The notes beneath the pieces are model-generated. The model saw nothing but the letters and a program-made list of their open reading frames with translations. It was not told the origin of the DNA and did no database searches. A stretch of DNA of 64,000 bases, from the NCBI RefSeq assembly GCF_000003815.2, contig NC_049986.1:5031000-5094999 (forward strand), read 5' to 3'. Position numbers and translations under genes: made by a program. This stretch comes from Branchiostoma floridae. Its lineage: Eukaryota > Chordata > Leptocardii > Amphioxiformes > Branchiostomatidae. Shown piece after piece: positions 1 to 12,830 of the stretch; position 1 is the first letter of the stretch, and every line of letters starts with the position of its first letter.

Positions 1-199
1 CAGGTATATGCAATAATGGGAATACAAGGACCCAACCCTCATTGGGCGAAACAACTTCAACTGTTTTATCATCATGTAATTACGTTAATATTTATACTAT
101 GGATGGAGTTATGTATCAGACTCGTGTACTTATATCATTCTGAAAATGTATTTTGTGATTTATACCAATCAAGTTCTAAAATGTTATGTAAACCCGTTT

Positions 200-340
200 T
201 TTTTGGGGGGGGATCGCTAAAGGGGGGCGAGATAGGGGGCGAGATCACAAGCCGGGGAGGGCGAGATCGCTAGCGATCTCGCCCCGCGATTTCGCCCCCG
301 GGGGAGCGAGATCACGGGGGGGGGGGGCGAGATCGCTGTC
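200..340. repeat. G-rich low-complexity block with GGGCGAGATC units
   Basis: The block has runs of G (up to about 12) and repeated GGGCGAGATC words in both orientations. A perfect 26-bp palindrome centred on GATCGCTAGCGATC lies at 259-284. No coding potential is seen. The neighbouring 1-199 is AT-rich with nothing recognisable. Confidence 0.8.
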
Positions 341-384
341 ACACCGTCAGTGGATTAGGATTAGACAACTGACACACGTTTACA

Positions 385-580
385 ATCAGTGGACAGTGGT
401 ACCATACTACCCACACTAGTCTCACAGACAAACGCAGATTGCACGCACACACTCACACTAGCACACACTGGCACAAACACGGCATCCATGGGGAGTGACA
501 AATATATGAAGCAGCAGTGAACAGTGGTACCATACTACTGACACCATGTACCACCAACGGACAGTAGTATCATACTACTG
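385..580 (+). repeat. short direct repeats (ACAGTGGTACCATACTAC)
   Basis: Three near-copies of ACAGTGGTACCATACTAC occur near 393, 519 and 552, separated by CA-rich sequence. It looks like a decayed local tandem duplication. Confidence 0.6.
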
Positions 581-599
581 ACACACACACAGCGTTCAC

Positions 600-1987
600 T
601 ATTCAACGAACCATAACATTCGTACAAAATGCATACATCAATAGAGAATATTGGCTTTTGTTGATGTTGATGTTGACAGTTAAATAAGGACATCTGTGAA
701 TTCAGACATTTCTATTTCCCCCTTTAAAACAAACCTTTCCCCACAACAGCTTTCTGTTACGGTTTTCTGTATGACTGATGGTTTGTTTCTGTAACTGATA
801 TGCCGGTATTTACTCGATCAAACTGCTAGTTTGACCACGTTGCCCCAACACGTCAGATTGTGTGATAACAGCGCATTTACGAGCCCCTGAGCTGAACGTA
901 ACTTCCCCTGTATACACACACCATACTACAGTCTGGTGAAGTCAACTTCCCTGTCTAGTTCTGGTGCAGTCTCGATCGCCGAGATACACAGGGAAGTATC
1001 GGCACAAAGAACAGATGAGACGTCGCGGCGCAAATGCAGTGAGATTGGACGTAATCAGATGATCTGCTACTCGGATGTTTATTGGACAACAAGGGTACAC
1101 ACTTCTTGACCCTTAACCCGTGTATAGCCTGGAATCGGCGTGGCTGAAGGAGACCCAGCCTCACCGCCTGCTTCCGTGCCCGGCAGGCACACGGTCTCTA
1201 ACGCTCCCGAGAACGTGTCGACTCATAAATTCTGCTGGCGTGGTGATTGACAGTGGTCCGCCTACTTTCCAACCCTACCGGGCCACGTGATTGGGTCCGC
1301 CGGGGGGGTTGTTGTAGTTGTGGGCACTCGCCGTGCAGACGAGCTAAGTTCAGTCCTGTGGTACGCGCCGCCGTCCTGTCCGAGGGAGTACCGTGCGTCT
1401 GTCTGTCAGGTAAGCCGACCGTAAGTTGTGAGAGTACGATCAGGGCCGGGATCCTGCCCCGCTGTCCAGATCAAGTGGGTTCGTGTAGCGGTGATTATGT
1501 AGTCCACCAGGAGACTGGGGTGAAATGTCAAGAGCGCGCCTTAAATCGCAGGGAGGGGACGGACCTAAGCAATTATGTTACATTAATATCAAAATTTCAC
1601 GATCGTATAATACACAACTTAGTGGTTAGTACCGTATATCTCCGAGTCTATGTTGATACGTCATAATTATATTGGTTGTATTCATAATGATGAATTGTGT
1701 TAAGGGTAAACTTGTGAAATAAGACAAGAAACCTTTTCTAGACTACTCTGTGCATGGGACAGTAGACCCAGCCATGAACTTATGAAGTATGAAGATTAGT
1801 AGACGTATTACAAGAGTGCTGCACAAGAAATGTGTTCCGACTGCAGTAGTACCGGGTCGGCTAAGCCAGCGCAGCATGTCAGCCTAGGGATCCGGGCCGA
1901 TTTGCGGGGTCCCCACCGTGCAAATTCCCTGCAACAAGCGTGTCCTTATAAACCGTTCTGCTTCTCTGCGCCAGGCAACAGGTCGGG
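600..1987 (+). promoter_or_regulatory. CpG-rich upstream / 5'-UTR region of Lmx
   Basis: This stretch is much richer in CpG than sequence beyond 10 kb and directly precedes the first coding exon, so promoter and leader sequence is expected here. A good splice donor (CAG|GTAAGC) begins at 1410. A pyrimidine-rich acceptor (CTGCGCCAG) ends at 1974. Together they would allow an upstream non-coding exon ending at 1409 to join an exon starting at 1975, 13 nt before the ATG. A TATA-like TTATAAAC lies at 1946-1953, but it would give a leader of only about 10 nt and is probably not the promoter. No transcription start can be fixed from sequence alone. A 139-codon open frame at 1247-1666 has no recognisable protein features. 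Confidence 0.4.
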
Positions 1988-2066
1988 ATGGAAGAACTCA
2001 AACTCACGCCTACCGTCAACGGTGCGGCCGAGCTGGACAACAACGCCAACATGGGCGATTTTCTGG
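1988..2066 (+). CDS. Lmx: Lmx coding exon 1 (N-terminus)
   Basis: The exon encodes residues 1-26 plus the first base of Gly27, starting MEELKLTPTVNG and ending MGDFL before the donor G|GTAAGA. The start was chosen because an in-frame TAA lies at 1949-1951 with no ATG between, the context is GGGATGG, and the phase (1) fits the next exon exactly. The short acidic N-terminus ending in a Leu-Gly turn before LIM1 resembles the start of vertebrate LMX1 proteins. The gene product is a LIM-homeodomain transcription factor. In vertebrates this family acts in dorsal limb, roof plate and monoaminergic neuron development, and a similar role here is inference. The exon may begin at 1975 if an upstream non-coding exon is spliced to it. 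Confidence 0.85.
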
Positions 2067-3138
2067 GTAAGACGCCTTTCCTTTAAAACCATGACATTTT
2101 TATTCGCACATTTTTGTTCCAATGTGACCTTAGTTTTTATTACTGCCGCTATCTGAGTAGAAAAGTGATACGGAACCACGTCACCGACCCCCGATTAATT
2201 TCTGCCCGACTATACTCGGTCTTCAAGGCTTGCATTTCTCCGAGCATAGTGGAAGGCAACGTTTATCCAACAATCTGCGACACGAAATGTGGGAAGAAGA
2301 CACAGTAATCCAGACTTCTTGGACACAAATTCGAGAGGACACATGACAGAGGGACAGTGTCGGCCATCTGTGGCTGTTAGTCGGGCAGGTCTCCCCACCA
2401 GGTGTTTGTTATGTTGTTTTCCTGTGTGTGTATACGGCAGGAGCTGTCATTGTGTCAAGGTAGACATCATAGAACCATATTTCTGTATCCGTTAAAATCG
2501 TCTTAAGGACATTTCCTACTCTTGTCTGAAAAAAAAAAAACAATTTTTAGTACATGTCAAGTCTGTTGGCCGTTGAAGTCAGTGTGAGCATTGTCACCGA
2601 GGGCTTCACTGGTCCCAAACGCCAGGGTCATATATGCCAATGTTTTAATATTCGTCGATTATAGGCCCCGATTCTCGGTACCTGCCTGCTTGGTAGCTGT
2701 ACTGAAAGCGAAGCATATGTGAACTTTATTGCAGACCATCTCTACATTACCTGGTGCCCCGTGTATACATGACAACTTAAGATTGAAAATATTTTTGAGG
2801 TGGTATTCTATCTAAAACTGTGGAATCACAAAAAAAACTTTTTTAAACCTGGTGGTTACCAGACAGCTGGTACGTCAGGCCACAGAAGCCGTGTGTGGTG
2901 TGAAGGTCGCGGGGGGACGGCAGTGGTGGCCGGGCCGGACAAGCCTGCTGGCCTCCCGTCTTTTGGAGTCAAGAGAATAATGGAAATCTAAACCTAGGCT
3001 ACGGGGAGGCTGTTTCTAACGGCGCCGTAGCGCTAAGCTGTTATTTGAACCAGTGATCTGTAACTTGACGAATGATTTCTGCCTAAGGCCAGAGAATGTC
3101 CCGATAATAATGCTACTGTCCTGTCATGTTGTTCCCAG
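2067..3138 (+). other. Lmx intron 1 (1072 nt)
   Basis: The intron has a GTAAGA donor and a GTTCCCAG acceptor. It contains an A12 run near 2528. No gene, repeat family or conserved RNA was recognised, and the open frames inside it have no protein features. Confidence 0.85.
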
Positions 3139-3346
3139 GTCCCGGGTCTGGAAACCCCTCAGGCACCGCCGCCAAACAGGAGATGTGCGCCGGGTGTCAG
3201 AAGCCAATCGCCGACCGATTTCTTCTAAAAGTCGGCGACAACTGCTGGCACGAGAAGTGTCTACAGTGTGCTGTCTGTGGGCAGCGGTTAGCCAGGTCTT
3301 GTTATGTCAAGGAAAGAAAACTATACTGCAAGTCAGATTACGAAAA
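3139..3346 (+). CDS. Lmx: Lmx coding exon 2: LIM domain 1
   Basis: The exon encodes residues 28-95 and completes Gly27. LIM1 spans about residues 43-93 with all eight zinc ligands: CAGC, then WHEKC, then QC and VC in LQCAVC, and finally YCKSD with the closing Asp. LIM domains bind two zinc ions and mediate protein contact, in this family with LDB co-factors, rather than DNA binding. The acceptor TTCCCAG|GT and donor GAAAA|GTAAGT are both strong, and the phases (1 in, 2 out) match exons 1 and 3. The YCKSDYEK ending joins to LFGTKC, as in vertebrate LMX1. The stretch before LIM1 (about 15 residues, Gly/Ser/Thr-rich) is not conserved. Confidence 0.95.
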
Positions 3347-6300
3347 GTAAGTACAATATTTATATGCTGTTTAACTGAATGTAGTACAGACATTATTTGA
3401 TAATTGAAATGTTAATGATGACCGTAATTAGATATTCATTGAATGTATGTGTCCCACAAGACGGCTTATAAGACGTACGGAGTAGTCACCTCTATTCTCC
3501 GTGTACGCCCGGCCTGGTCGTGGCACCTGCCCCACCGTGAGCATACCGATGCCGTTTGGTTTTGGGGTACTGGCTGGTACGCCTGGCTCTGTACGGCCCC
3601 AGCTCCGCCACAAGCCTGGATACAAAGCCCTGAAACGGTCCAGTGCCTTTAACCGTATACAATAAAGTCCCAATGAAGTCCCAATGGCCGGGGAGTACAT
3701 TATACTACAGTTTTCACACATGAATATTACCTCGCCTGGGAATAGAAATTCAAACAGTAGGCGTCACTTCCATGGGGCATGTAATGAGAATATCATAACA
3801 TAATATCCCCCAGAGTGAACAAAACTAATTCCCCAACGGGCAGAGCTTTAGGGCTTTAACAGACCAAGTATGTAAAAACCTCAGAGAAGTTTTCTCGGTG
3901 AAGTTTACTCATCAGTCCGTGACTACAAAATCACACAAAGCCTTATATTTGGGCTGGGTGGTTGCGGAGTTGGCGGCGTTTGTTGGCCAACTTTACACAT
4001 AGTGTGGTTGAACAGAAGTGCGGCGGACGTTGGTCCCAGCCTGACAATGTTTGTTTTCTTTCTATCTACGTGAGTACACATGGCAATAGCTTGTACACCC
4101 GACATTTTCTAGTTTCTGTGGAAAACTTGCGTTGTTGGGAGAGTAGACGGTGGTGAGAAGGCGGGGCCATTACCTTTCTGCAATCTTGAGTCCGATCTTG
4201 TTACGACACCCGAAAGTACACACTGAAAGCAATGGGAACGGGACTGCCGGGAGAGCCGGGTAACGAAGCGGGCATGCCGCGCCTGCACCTGCTGTTGTGG
4301 GCGGGACGAGAAATAACTTATTTTCTTAGTGCACCTTCCTACGCAAAGCTAAATGTTTTCTCAAGATTTTCATCAAGGGCAATAACCACGCGCGCAATTC
4401 CGACTGTTGATAAAACCTGAAGTTTCTATTGTCTCGGGAAAGATTTACAACCGAGTGGGCATACATGTGGGCTGTCCTGAGCACGAACAGTTACAAATAC
4501 TCACCACAAGGCCTTCCTACTGCAGCACTGGGGTGGGTGGTATAGTGGCGGGTAGCGACTGTTTAGAGTCTGTTGAACTACTAGTCTTGGATCAAAACTG
4601 ATGCGACTTTTCCTAACGACTTGCACAAGTACCACTTTGGACCGTTGTAAGGCATCTAATACCAGGGGCACAACGTGATATCTGTCCACAAGGAACTTCT
4701 CTACAAGGAATCTCAAAGAAAATTTCAGCTAAGGAAAATGCGGGTTGAGCTGGGAAAATTATCTATGTAGGACTACACATCTAATGAACTTGTTTGCAAC
4801 CAATCGAAGATGAAGTTGAGGATGTCTTATATCACGTCCTTGGTATGACCAAGGAGCAATATGTATAATGTAGTATCATGACGTCCCAGAAACGGGATGT
4901 CTTTCCACTTCTCTTTTTTCTTGGTCGGCACATGCTTTAAATTGTACGTTTATACAAAATGTGATACTCGGTTTTCTAGTTTCCTGTACCGTAAAGGCAC
5001 CTGGGCTTCATGTGTTTTGCAGTGTTGGAGCCCTTCTACTTAGTACCGTGCCGGGGTTCACCACAATTGTGGGCCGGTTTATCAGTGTGCACGAGGTCTG
5101 CTCGACCAACCCCACACAGGTTTCCCCAGTGGACAGGGATGCTAATTTGTCCGGTGTCAGATGAAGCGTAATTTGCGGTAGTAGGAGAGATTTGCTAGGC
5201 ATTATCCCATGTCACGGGTAGTCCGGACTTCCCGGCCGGCAAAAACTATCAAAATATTGGATCAGACGAAAAACGCCTGCCATTCTCTCCCGTGAACACG
5301 GATACAATACTTCATTTACACAAGAGTGGGCATCGGGATTTTTCCGTTCCCGGCCGGGTTGCCTGGAGCAGCGCGGCGGAGCGGTACCGGTCCCCGCCCG
5401 GGACGGAGCTACCTGTGGGCCGGCGGGATGGTGCCGCCCTGTCGCAGCAGCGCCTGGACAAACACTACTGTACCGACCGGACCTACACATGCACAACTAA
5501 AGACCAACAATGGCAAAAGTCAGGAATAGAACATCCTTAGTTACTTAAGCGATGAATTTCCGTAATTCCATATCCCAGGTCTTCATTATCTGAACGTAAG
5601 ATAAAAGGTTGTCCATCCAAACGGCAGCTAAAAAAGTGCTCTTCTTTACCAGATAGGTATAATCTGTAACGTTATATATAACACAAAAATAACTTCAGAA
5701 AATGGGGGCAATCTGCTACTAATAAAACCAGACGACATCGCACATCAGTAGTTACGTATTTGTATGGTAGTAACGTTATACGAAGAAAAATCTACACAGC
5801 ATTAGTCATGGACTTGTAGAACAATTTTCTTCATATGTGCGTACATACATATCTCCACGCCGCGTCTGGGAAATACAGTATATCAAACGGCGTTCGGTGG
5901 TCATTATCAACCACTTATCATATCGCTGCTTCTGTCCATGTCCATATCTCATAAAGTCACGCATATGATTCTACATTACGCATCATATCTGTGTCCGTGT
6001 GCCCGTGCGCGCACGCACATGTATGCGCGTGTGATTTCGAAAACTACGAAACTTTTAAAACTTAGTGCTTTTGAATAGGAATTAAACAGAAGCTTCTCAT
6101 TCATATCAAGGAGCTTTCAAAAAATTTCACATTTTGTGTAGCAATCTACGATGTTCTCTTGCGATAATTCCTAACTTATTGGCTCTGAACCCAAGACATG
6201 GAATTAGACAAGTCAAAGGACGGTAAAGCTCTTTTGATGGTTATGTGTCGCTTCCCGAAGAATATATGTGCAATGGAGAACTTTCCTTAAAGTCCGGAGG

Positions 6301-9300
6301 CAGAGGTCACTAAAACGTCTAGTTCCGGAAACAGACAACCCAACTCCTCCCGACAGGGAGTCAGGAAAACCTATCCGAAAACATTTACACATGCCAAGCG
6401 CACTGTCATGGTTAATGGCATACACTGCCACAAATTTAATATCGTATGAAATGTGTATAAATATACCGCTGTTTGCTTCATCAACGTGCGGACCAGTATG
6501 GCATTAGTTACTTATATTACAAGTTCCAACTGCCATAGTGTTGAATCGGTGCTGAGTAGACAACTCGCCCGCCGTATGTTCAGTCTGTATTCCGAAGATA
6601 ACTTCTATTCTTTCCAAATATTTATTTGAATGTTTGTTTTCTGTATTAGTCTATATATGTCGTCGAGAACAATGTTCGTGTTCTGTCAAAGTCTGTACTT
6701 TCGCCCGTTCTAACAAACACTTCCGTGCCCTCTTCATGCTGGCGTTCCAGTAGGAGGTAAACGGCTATATTCCCAGTTGAACTAGTACAATACCGCCTAA
6801 TGCTGTCTATGGGTCGTGAAATTGTCATTGTCCACGCCCAAGTGTTTCCAGCGTTTGAGGTGCTTTGTGACATGGTGAGAATGGTCCATCGACGTTCCAC
6901 AGTGTAGAACCCGTCGGTCAGGACAAAAAAAAGATTGTTTTTTTCCTATGTACTGGAACGTCATGTTGTGGTAAGATTGCTTTCAGTGTGACAGAGGGAG
7001 AACGCGTCTTGATGTTTGTACTTAGTTAGCACGATAAACTGTATATCTGTGGTTATTTTCAGACCACAAAGAGCTCTTCCTATAAAGGATTAACTAAACT
7101 TTATCTAACCAACACTACAAATAAGTTGGGACGTACCCCAAATTTTTAGCTCTTCCTAGCCTGTGTTGTACGGGTTACATCCCAAGTGAAGCTGTACTTG
7201 CAGCGTTTCGGGTACTACCATGATCGAATGTTTTGATAAGTAGTGGATTTCTCTCTGTAACAAAACTACCCTGATCTTCTTAAATTCCTGCTAGGGGCTA
7301 GGAAACCAGGGCTTACATGTCACCACTGTTAAATGTTGTAAAAGACACGTTTTAGATAAAGTCGTCCGTCCACCACGTTCTGTCTGTCTTCCGCGTTTTG
7401 CCACACTATCTGGCGGGACGTCTACATACACGAGCGGGCCTGCTGGTTTATCTGAAAGTTTAACAGAAATACGGGCTAATACCGAGGCAGAGAAGACACT
7501 TAAACATGTACTAGCAAATTGTCTGTATGAACAATTTCTTTTCAGATCAAGTCATCTTTTAAAGTACCATCATGATAGCGTACTTCTCCCAAGTGACGCA
7601 TTCTTCTCTCACTTTACTACGTGCCATCCCCATATCGAACATAACGAACGAAGAAAATTACAGCTTCCCAAAAGCAAGGAACACAGAAAAAATGATCAAA
7701 ACGACAAACCGAGAAGTTGGGAAAGCGATGTTTTTGGGGCAGAGTTTGTCTGGGGTCGTCGCTATCTACCTGTCTGTCCATATGGGGCCATTCACACACG
7801 GCGGGAGCCGCGGCGGGCGGGGAGAGGTAGCAACAGGCGATGTTATCTGCGTGTCAATCCCAGATAAACTGTTACATGGCGGCCCCATATATCACCCTGG
7901 CGCTCCGTGCTGGACTGAAAACTGCGGCTTGAGCTTCTGTCGTGTCACAACGTGGAAAATAAGTAAAAAATATCGTGATTCCATATTCACAGACAACGAT
8001 GGGAGAATTTCTTCCTCCGTGTGTACTAGAATAAAATCTCGGCGAGGACGCCAACGCCATAGCTAGAACTTCACAGAACGAGCATCTACCAGGAACATGC
8101 TAGATGATAGATCTGGATTTTTTTTTTCGATATTGTAACTTATTTTCTGAACGAATGTTTTATACCGTGGAAAGTTCTGATGCTATGGTGCATATTTGAT
8201 TGAAATAGATTTACGTCTTCTTGATCCTCCGTTTGAAGTCTAAAATACTGGAACATGAAAATGAAAATGGCGACGTGATGATGAGGACGGAAAAAACAGT
8301 AAATCTGAGTTGAGACACTAGCGGCAACCATGCCAGCTATCCCGCCTGATGCCAGCGGCAGGGTGCGAGAGGTGGCGCGGCCGCCAACTGGAGCTCACAC
8401 ATGGCCCACAGCAACACAACCCGTTGAGACTCTGTTTTGCTGCCAATGAACTTCAAATTTGTCAGTGTTTAGCTCAGAATTCGTTGCATGCGGAGGCGAG
8501 ATTCCTGCTCCCGGCAGAGCCTTCCCTAATGCATTCAAGACGTTCTCCGCAATACTCAACACTGGAAAGCAACCAATGAACTGCAGATAGATTTGGGATA
8601 TAATTGAAATGATTTGTATTTGAAAATCGTTGATCTGGTTTTGATTTTAGTCCGGCGGGTGTGCTGAGGTTGAACTGATGATTGGCATGTGGGCTGGGGA
8701 CTTGTACGGCAACAGTTCTGTACAATTTGTTTGTACGGAGAAGGGCCGAAATCCTCGATGTTATAGCAAAGATGGAGGAGCGATGGAAACAGTTTAAGAA
8801 CACCGGGCAAAAGTCTTTGTGCAAACTGAGTCTTTGATCAAAATTCGTTGATTCTTAGGCGTACTTTTCTTTCTTTTTTACTCTTCTTTGGTTTTTCTTC
8901 TTTTGTCCTTGCGGTCTCTGTAGTTAACTACTGACGGATTCTAAGCTTAGGCGGTACACAAGAGAATTTCAATCGTCTGATCTTCTTGTTACGTTGAAGA
9001 ATCCGTGATTTTTCTAAGGGTCTAAAGCGGACACAGTTGCCTGCACATATGTATTGGGAGCGATATTTTCTCGTACGTACTGATGATTTGACATCCCCAC
9101 AAGCTGACATGGATTGCGGGACTTGTGGCGGCTGGCGGTGGCAGGGCCCAGGGCGGTGCAATATCAGCCGGCACGTTATCTCGGCCACACAACACCTGGG
9201 ACCTGCTGCCGAGACGGACCGTTTAAAAAAGTTTTCAGAGCCGAAAGAACTCACCTGCATGGAAATTGCCAAGGCAAAATTAAGGTTTTATGAAGAAATG

Positions 9301-10050
9301 TTGTTTCCGTGAGGGGCAGAAGAACTTTGAGAGCGATCGGGGCGGGCGCTGTTGCGGGAAATGTTGAAAAGGTGATCATGAAGGCTCCGGATGTAGAACA
9401 GATATAGCAGCAGCTTCTTCACAAGTCAGGCTACTGGGATCATTACGTAATAGAAAAAGAATCAAGTCTTTTGGTCCCGTTGGTTCTTTGTATAATGGAC
9501 AGCCACATAAAGTTTTATGTCTGCAGGTAAGTTTGTTGGAGGGTCCGTGCGATAGTTGCAGCCCTGGTGCGGCGCGCCGCGAACCTGCACAGTTGATATG
9601 CCGGCGGTATCAGACAGGTCTCGCTCACTGGATGCGCAATAGCCTTGAACAATTGTCCAATATAATTTTCACATAAACTACATATCACTTTATTCCACTC
9701 CAGCAGGACACAATTACCCCACAAGGATGGGAAAATTGGTTTATTATTACTAGGGTTATGAAGATTTATGTAGAAGCCCAGCTTAGCGTGAAAATGTCCA
9801 GGCGCGCGCGCTGCGCAGGACATAAATCAGCCCAGCAGACGTGGCCCAAGTAGTCCAGGTCTTATTACCCGAGCCAACAGAGTCATGTAACGGCGCACGT
9901 TTCGCGCTGATCGTTTTATGGCTCTGATATTGGTTTCCTCGTGCTTGTAGAGCCGGCAGATATGGTTAATATTTGCCACACAGGTGACAAATGGGAGAAC
10001 ATTTAACCTTACCTTCAAACGTTATTGCGTTTTCAACTGTCCGGCCTGGC
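3347..10050 (+). other. Lmx intron 2, first part: CpG-rich, no gene recognised
   Basis: This is the opening 6.7 kb of a 39-kb intron. CpG dinucleotides remain frequent up to about 10.0 kb and then fall sharply. No repeat family was recognised here apart from a short near-palindrome (CCTTGGTATGACCAAGG) around 4838. A 164-codon open frame at 7572-8066 has no domain, motif or splice context that would support a gene. The unmethylated-looking composition next to the promoter makes it a plausible location for Lmx cis-regulatory elements, but none can be named. Confidence 0.6.
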
Positions 10051-10235
10051 CTCACTAGAGGCCCAGGTCAGTCTCTTCATATGTCGGTGAGATATTAACT
10101 ACAAATAGAATGATATTTCTGTAGGATCCTTGATGTTTTACCCAGTTGGCCGTGCTGCGTTCCGCTATAAGGTGGAATAGAAGGTACAACGTAACTCTAA
10201 GATGGTTGAAGAATCCCATGTCCATGCCGTTTAGT

Positions 10236-10317
10236 GTTTGGACAATTTGGAATGATCCTGCGAGTTCGCACTAAAGTTCTTCACACTTTTGGACAATTTG
10301 GAATGATCCTGCGAGTC
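10236..10317 (+). repeat. two-copy direct repeat, 53-bp period
   Basis: TTTGGACAATTTGGAATGAT and the following CCTGCGAGT occur twice, starting near 10236 and 10289. It is a small local duplication with no coding meaning. Confidence 0.85.
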
Positions 10318-12618
10318 TACTTCGGTAAAACGAAACACTTCTGTAAGATAGCAAGTATTATCCATACTTTTAGTACACATATCATTACTATCATCATAAT
10401 TCTGACAGACATCAAACTGTTACTATGAGGTAGGTTCATCACTTGCAGTACATGCATATATGTGGCTTGTACAATCACTTTTTTCAATCAAAGCCCATTT
10501 CCAGGGATGGAAAATAAACAATAAAATAGCTAGCTGAACCCTCTTAAATGGGATTTTCTAAACATGTTTCATTTCAAAAGTCTAAAATAATAAAAATGAA
10601 TTTGTTTCTGCGTGTGAGCAGCACAACTGGGTCAATGTGCCGTCCCATAAGTTGAAACACAGATGATTGAGTTTGAATGATTTTTGATATTGGATTAGCC
10701 TGGGTGTTAGAAAGAAGTGACTTCTGTTCTGTCCACCAGGTAGCTTCAAACTGCATATAAAAAGTAGATCAGGAGCCTTGGGATAGAGTTACCTCCAGTT
10801 TTAGTTTTGCAATAATCTTTTCTTACAAGCCTCTATTCCCGTCATCTTTTTTGGTCCAACTCATTTTCTAAAAATCTTAGATGATTCCATTAGTCCATTT
10901 CTAGACTTTCCCTCTATCTCTCTAAGTCCATGCATGGTATTGAGGACGAGTTGTGTCATTGCCAACCACTTACAGTTTAGTACCAAAATAAGCACTACCC
11001 TTTATTTGACTGTACACACCATGTAGGCAAAACATTGAAATGTTTGTTTGACATGAAACACATTATCTCACATCTCCAAACACATCTGCACCCATAACAT
11101 CCAAACTTACTACAGCTTCTTACACTGACAGCTTCATTAGGAAGTTATCGGCAATCTTTCTGTACAGTGGTGAAAATGATCTGATGCACCATTCAATTGA
11201 TGTGGAACTTGGGTCATGGTCCTGAATCTACAAATATCTTCCTAAACAGGATGTGGAGAGTCCGGCCTGAGGGCAGGGATGCTACTGACCAGAATAAACA
11301 CTGAAATCATATTCCAACCTGTCAGACAGCTCAAAAAGAAATGTCGGCTGACATAGTGGGGAGGATGCGATATTGCATAGACGACCCTTTCAGCGTGTTT
11401 ACGATAAAGTCAGGTAGAAGTCTGATTGTGATATTGCGGGAGAAGCCTGCAGCAACTTGTGTGTAGTCTTGGTGAGTAACTGTCAGAGGAGAAGGCCTGA
11501 CTGCGTGATGCTCGGTGACAAACTCATCACAAGGTGTTCATTAAAAACTCTGCCCTGGTCAGCAGGTGGAAACCTGGCCTGAGAGATGGCTGGACCTCAG
11601 AAGGAAACCTGGAGGGGTCATTATATGTATTGATCAAAAAAAGAACCATCAATTCTACCTAAAATCACATAAGAAGATTGGATTGAAAGTGGATTCACAA
11701 GACAACAATGAAGGCTTGTTATTACCATCATTGCCTTTAACAGGGATAACAAGAAACTTGAGAGACATAGTTGACACCAAATAAAATGAAACAAAACAAA
11801 ACAAAACAAAATAAATGCATTCAGTAGAACTGTCATTAAACAGCTATGATGATCTATTTAGACATTTTAACCTGTGCTGATTTGTTCATGTTTTCCTCAA
11901 AATGATAGCAATGAATCATGCAATGAAAGACAGGATCTGCTTTAGAACTTCTTGCAAGCCGTTTTCAAAGGAAAATTAATTCCAAACAAATTCTTTCAAT
12001 TAAAATCTGAAGGACCTTCTGTCATGACATGGTAAGAGTTTTGCTGTGTAGACATCAGCAGTGGAGTACTGTAGTGTGCATGCTGAGGGAACAAAAGGGT
12101 GTGGAGTCAAGGCAGGGCACATGCAGCAATATCTTTCACACCAAAGAAAAAACAAAGGTGGTGATCTAAAAGACAGGTGTCTGTGAAATGACTATTGTCT
12201 GTGCCGTTCCTTTCATTTGAAAGTGATAAAAGTCCATGACATACAAAGCAAATATTTACTTGTTATGAAGTGCCCTTTTCATACCTTTATCTCTAAATAA
12301 CATGACTTGACAGGCTAATAACATAACAACCCTACATTGTGCTTTTGGATTGGTGACACAATTACCCATGATGACCACTGGCACGAACATATTATTGCTT
12401 TAAATCCCTGCTACAGTCCCACAAATACAAGGGTCTCTCCACCCAGGATGTGGGCATTCATTACCAGTGGTGTAATGTGTAATGGGGCATGGGTCTGGCC
12501 ACAGGAAGATAAGGATCTATAGTAATTCAATCATCTCTAGGGAACACACGGTTTTACCAAGTTTATCAGACATATTAGAATTGAATAGTGATCATTGCTG
12601 TCAAAGGTGGGATATTTC
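10318..12618 (+). other. Lmx intron 2: AT-rich, CpG-poor, nothing recognised
   Basis: This is intronic sequence without recognisable genes or RNAs. An (AAAAC)n-like run lies near 11790-11810. Confidence 0.6.
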
Positions 12619-12830
12619 TAATACTAGTTCACCTTTATCTGCGGGGTAACCTATATTCGTTGTTTTCTTAAAATCGTTGTTTTCTTAAAAAGCGGTATTA
12701 AGGATATCAAGTCGAAGGAAGATAGTTCAAAATTTCAATGTTTTGAATAGGACTTGCTATTCCAAAATGCCGTTTTTTTTTCCATACAACGGATATAGTT
12801 GAACCCTCGGATAAAGGTGAACTAACATTA
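12619..12830. mobile_element. palindromic MITE, family A copy 1
   Basis: The ends are ACTAGTTCACCTTTAT on the left and its inverted form ATAAAGGTGAACTA on the right, with subterminal CGTTG/CAACG also inverted. The interior carries GGATATCAAGTCGA, which is shared with the copies at 31055 and 48891. There is no coding capacity, so it is a non-autonomous DNA element. Confidence 0.8.

Noticed and set aside
1247-1666. 139-codon open frame upstream of Lmx
   Set aside because: No recognisable protein features. A good splice donor at 1410 lies inside, so the region is better explained as leader or promoter sequence.
1946-1953. TATA box (TTATAAAC) as the Lmx promoter
   Set aside because: It would start transcription about 10 nt before the ATG. 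An acceptor-like CTGCGCCAG lies between, so an upstream non-coding exon is more likely.
7572-8066. 164-codon open frame on the + strand
   Set aside because: No domain, no family resemblance, no consistent codon pattern, and it is in the CpG-rich intron 2 where stops are less frequent.
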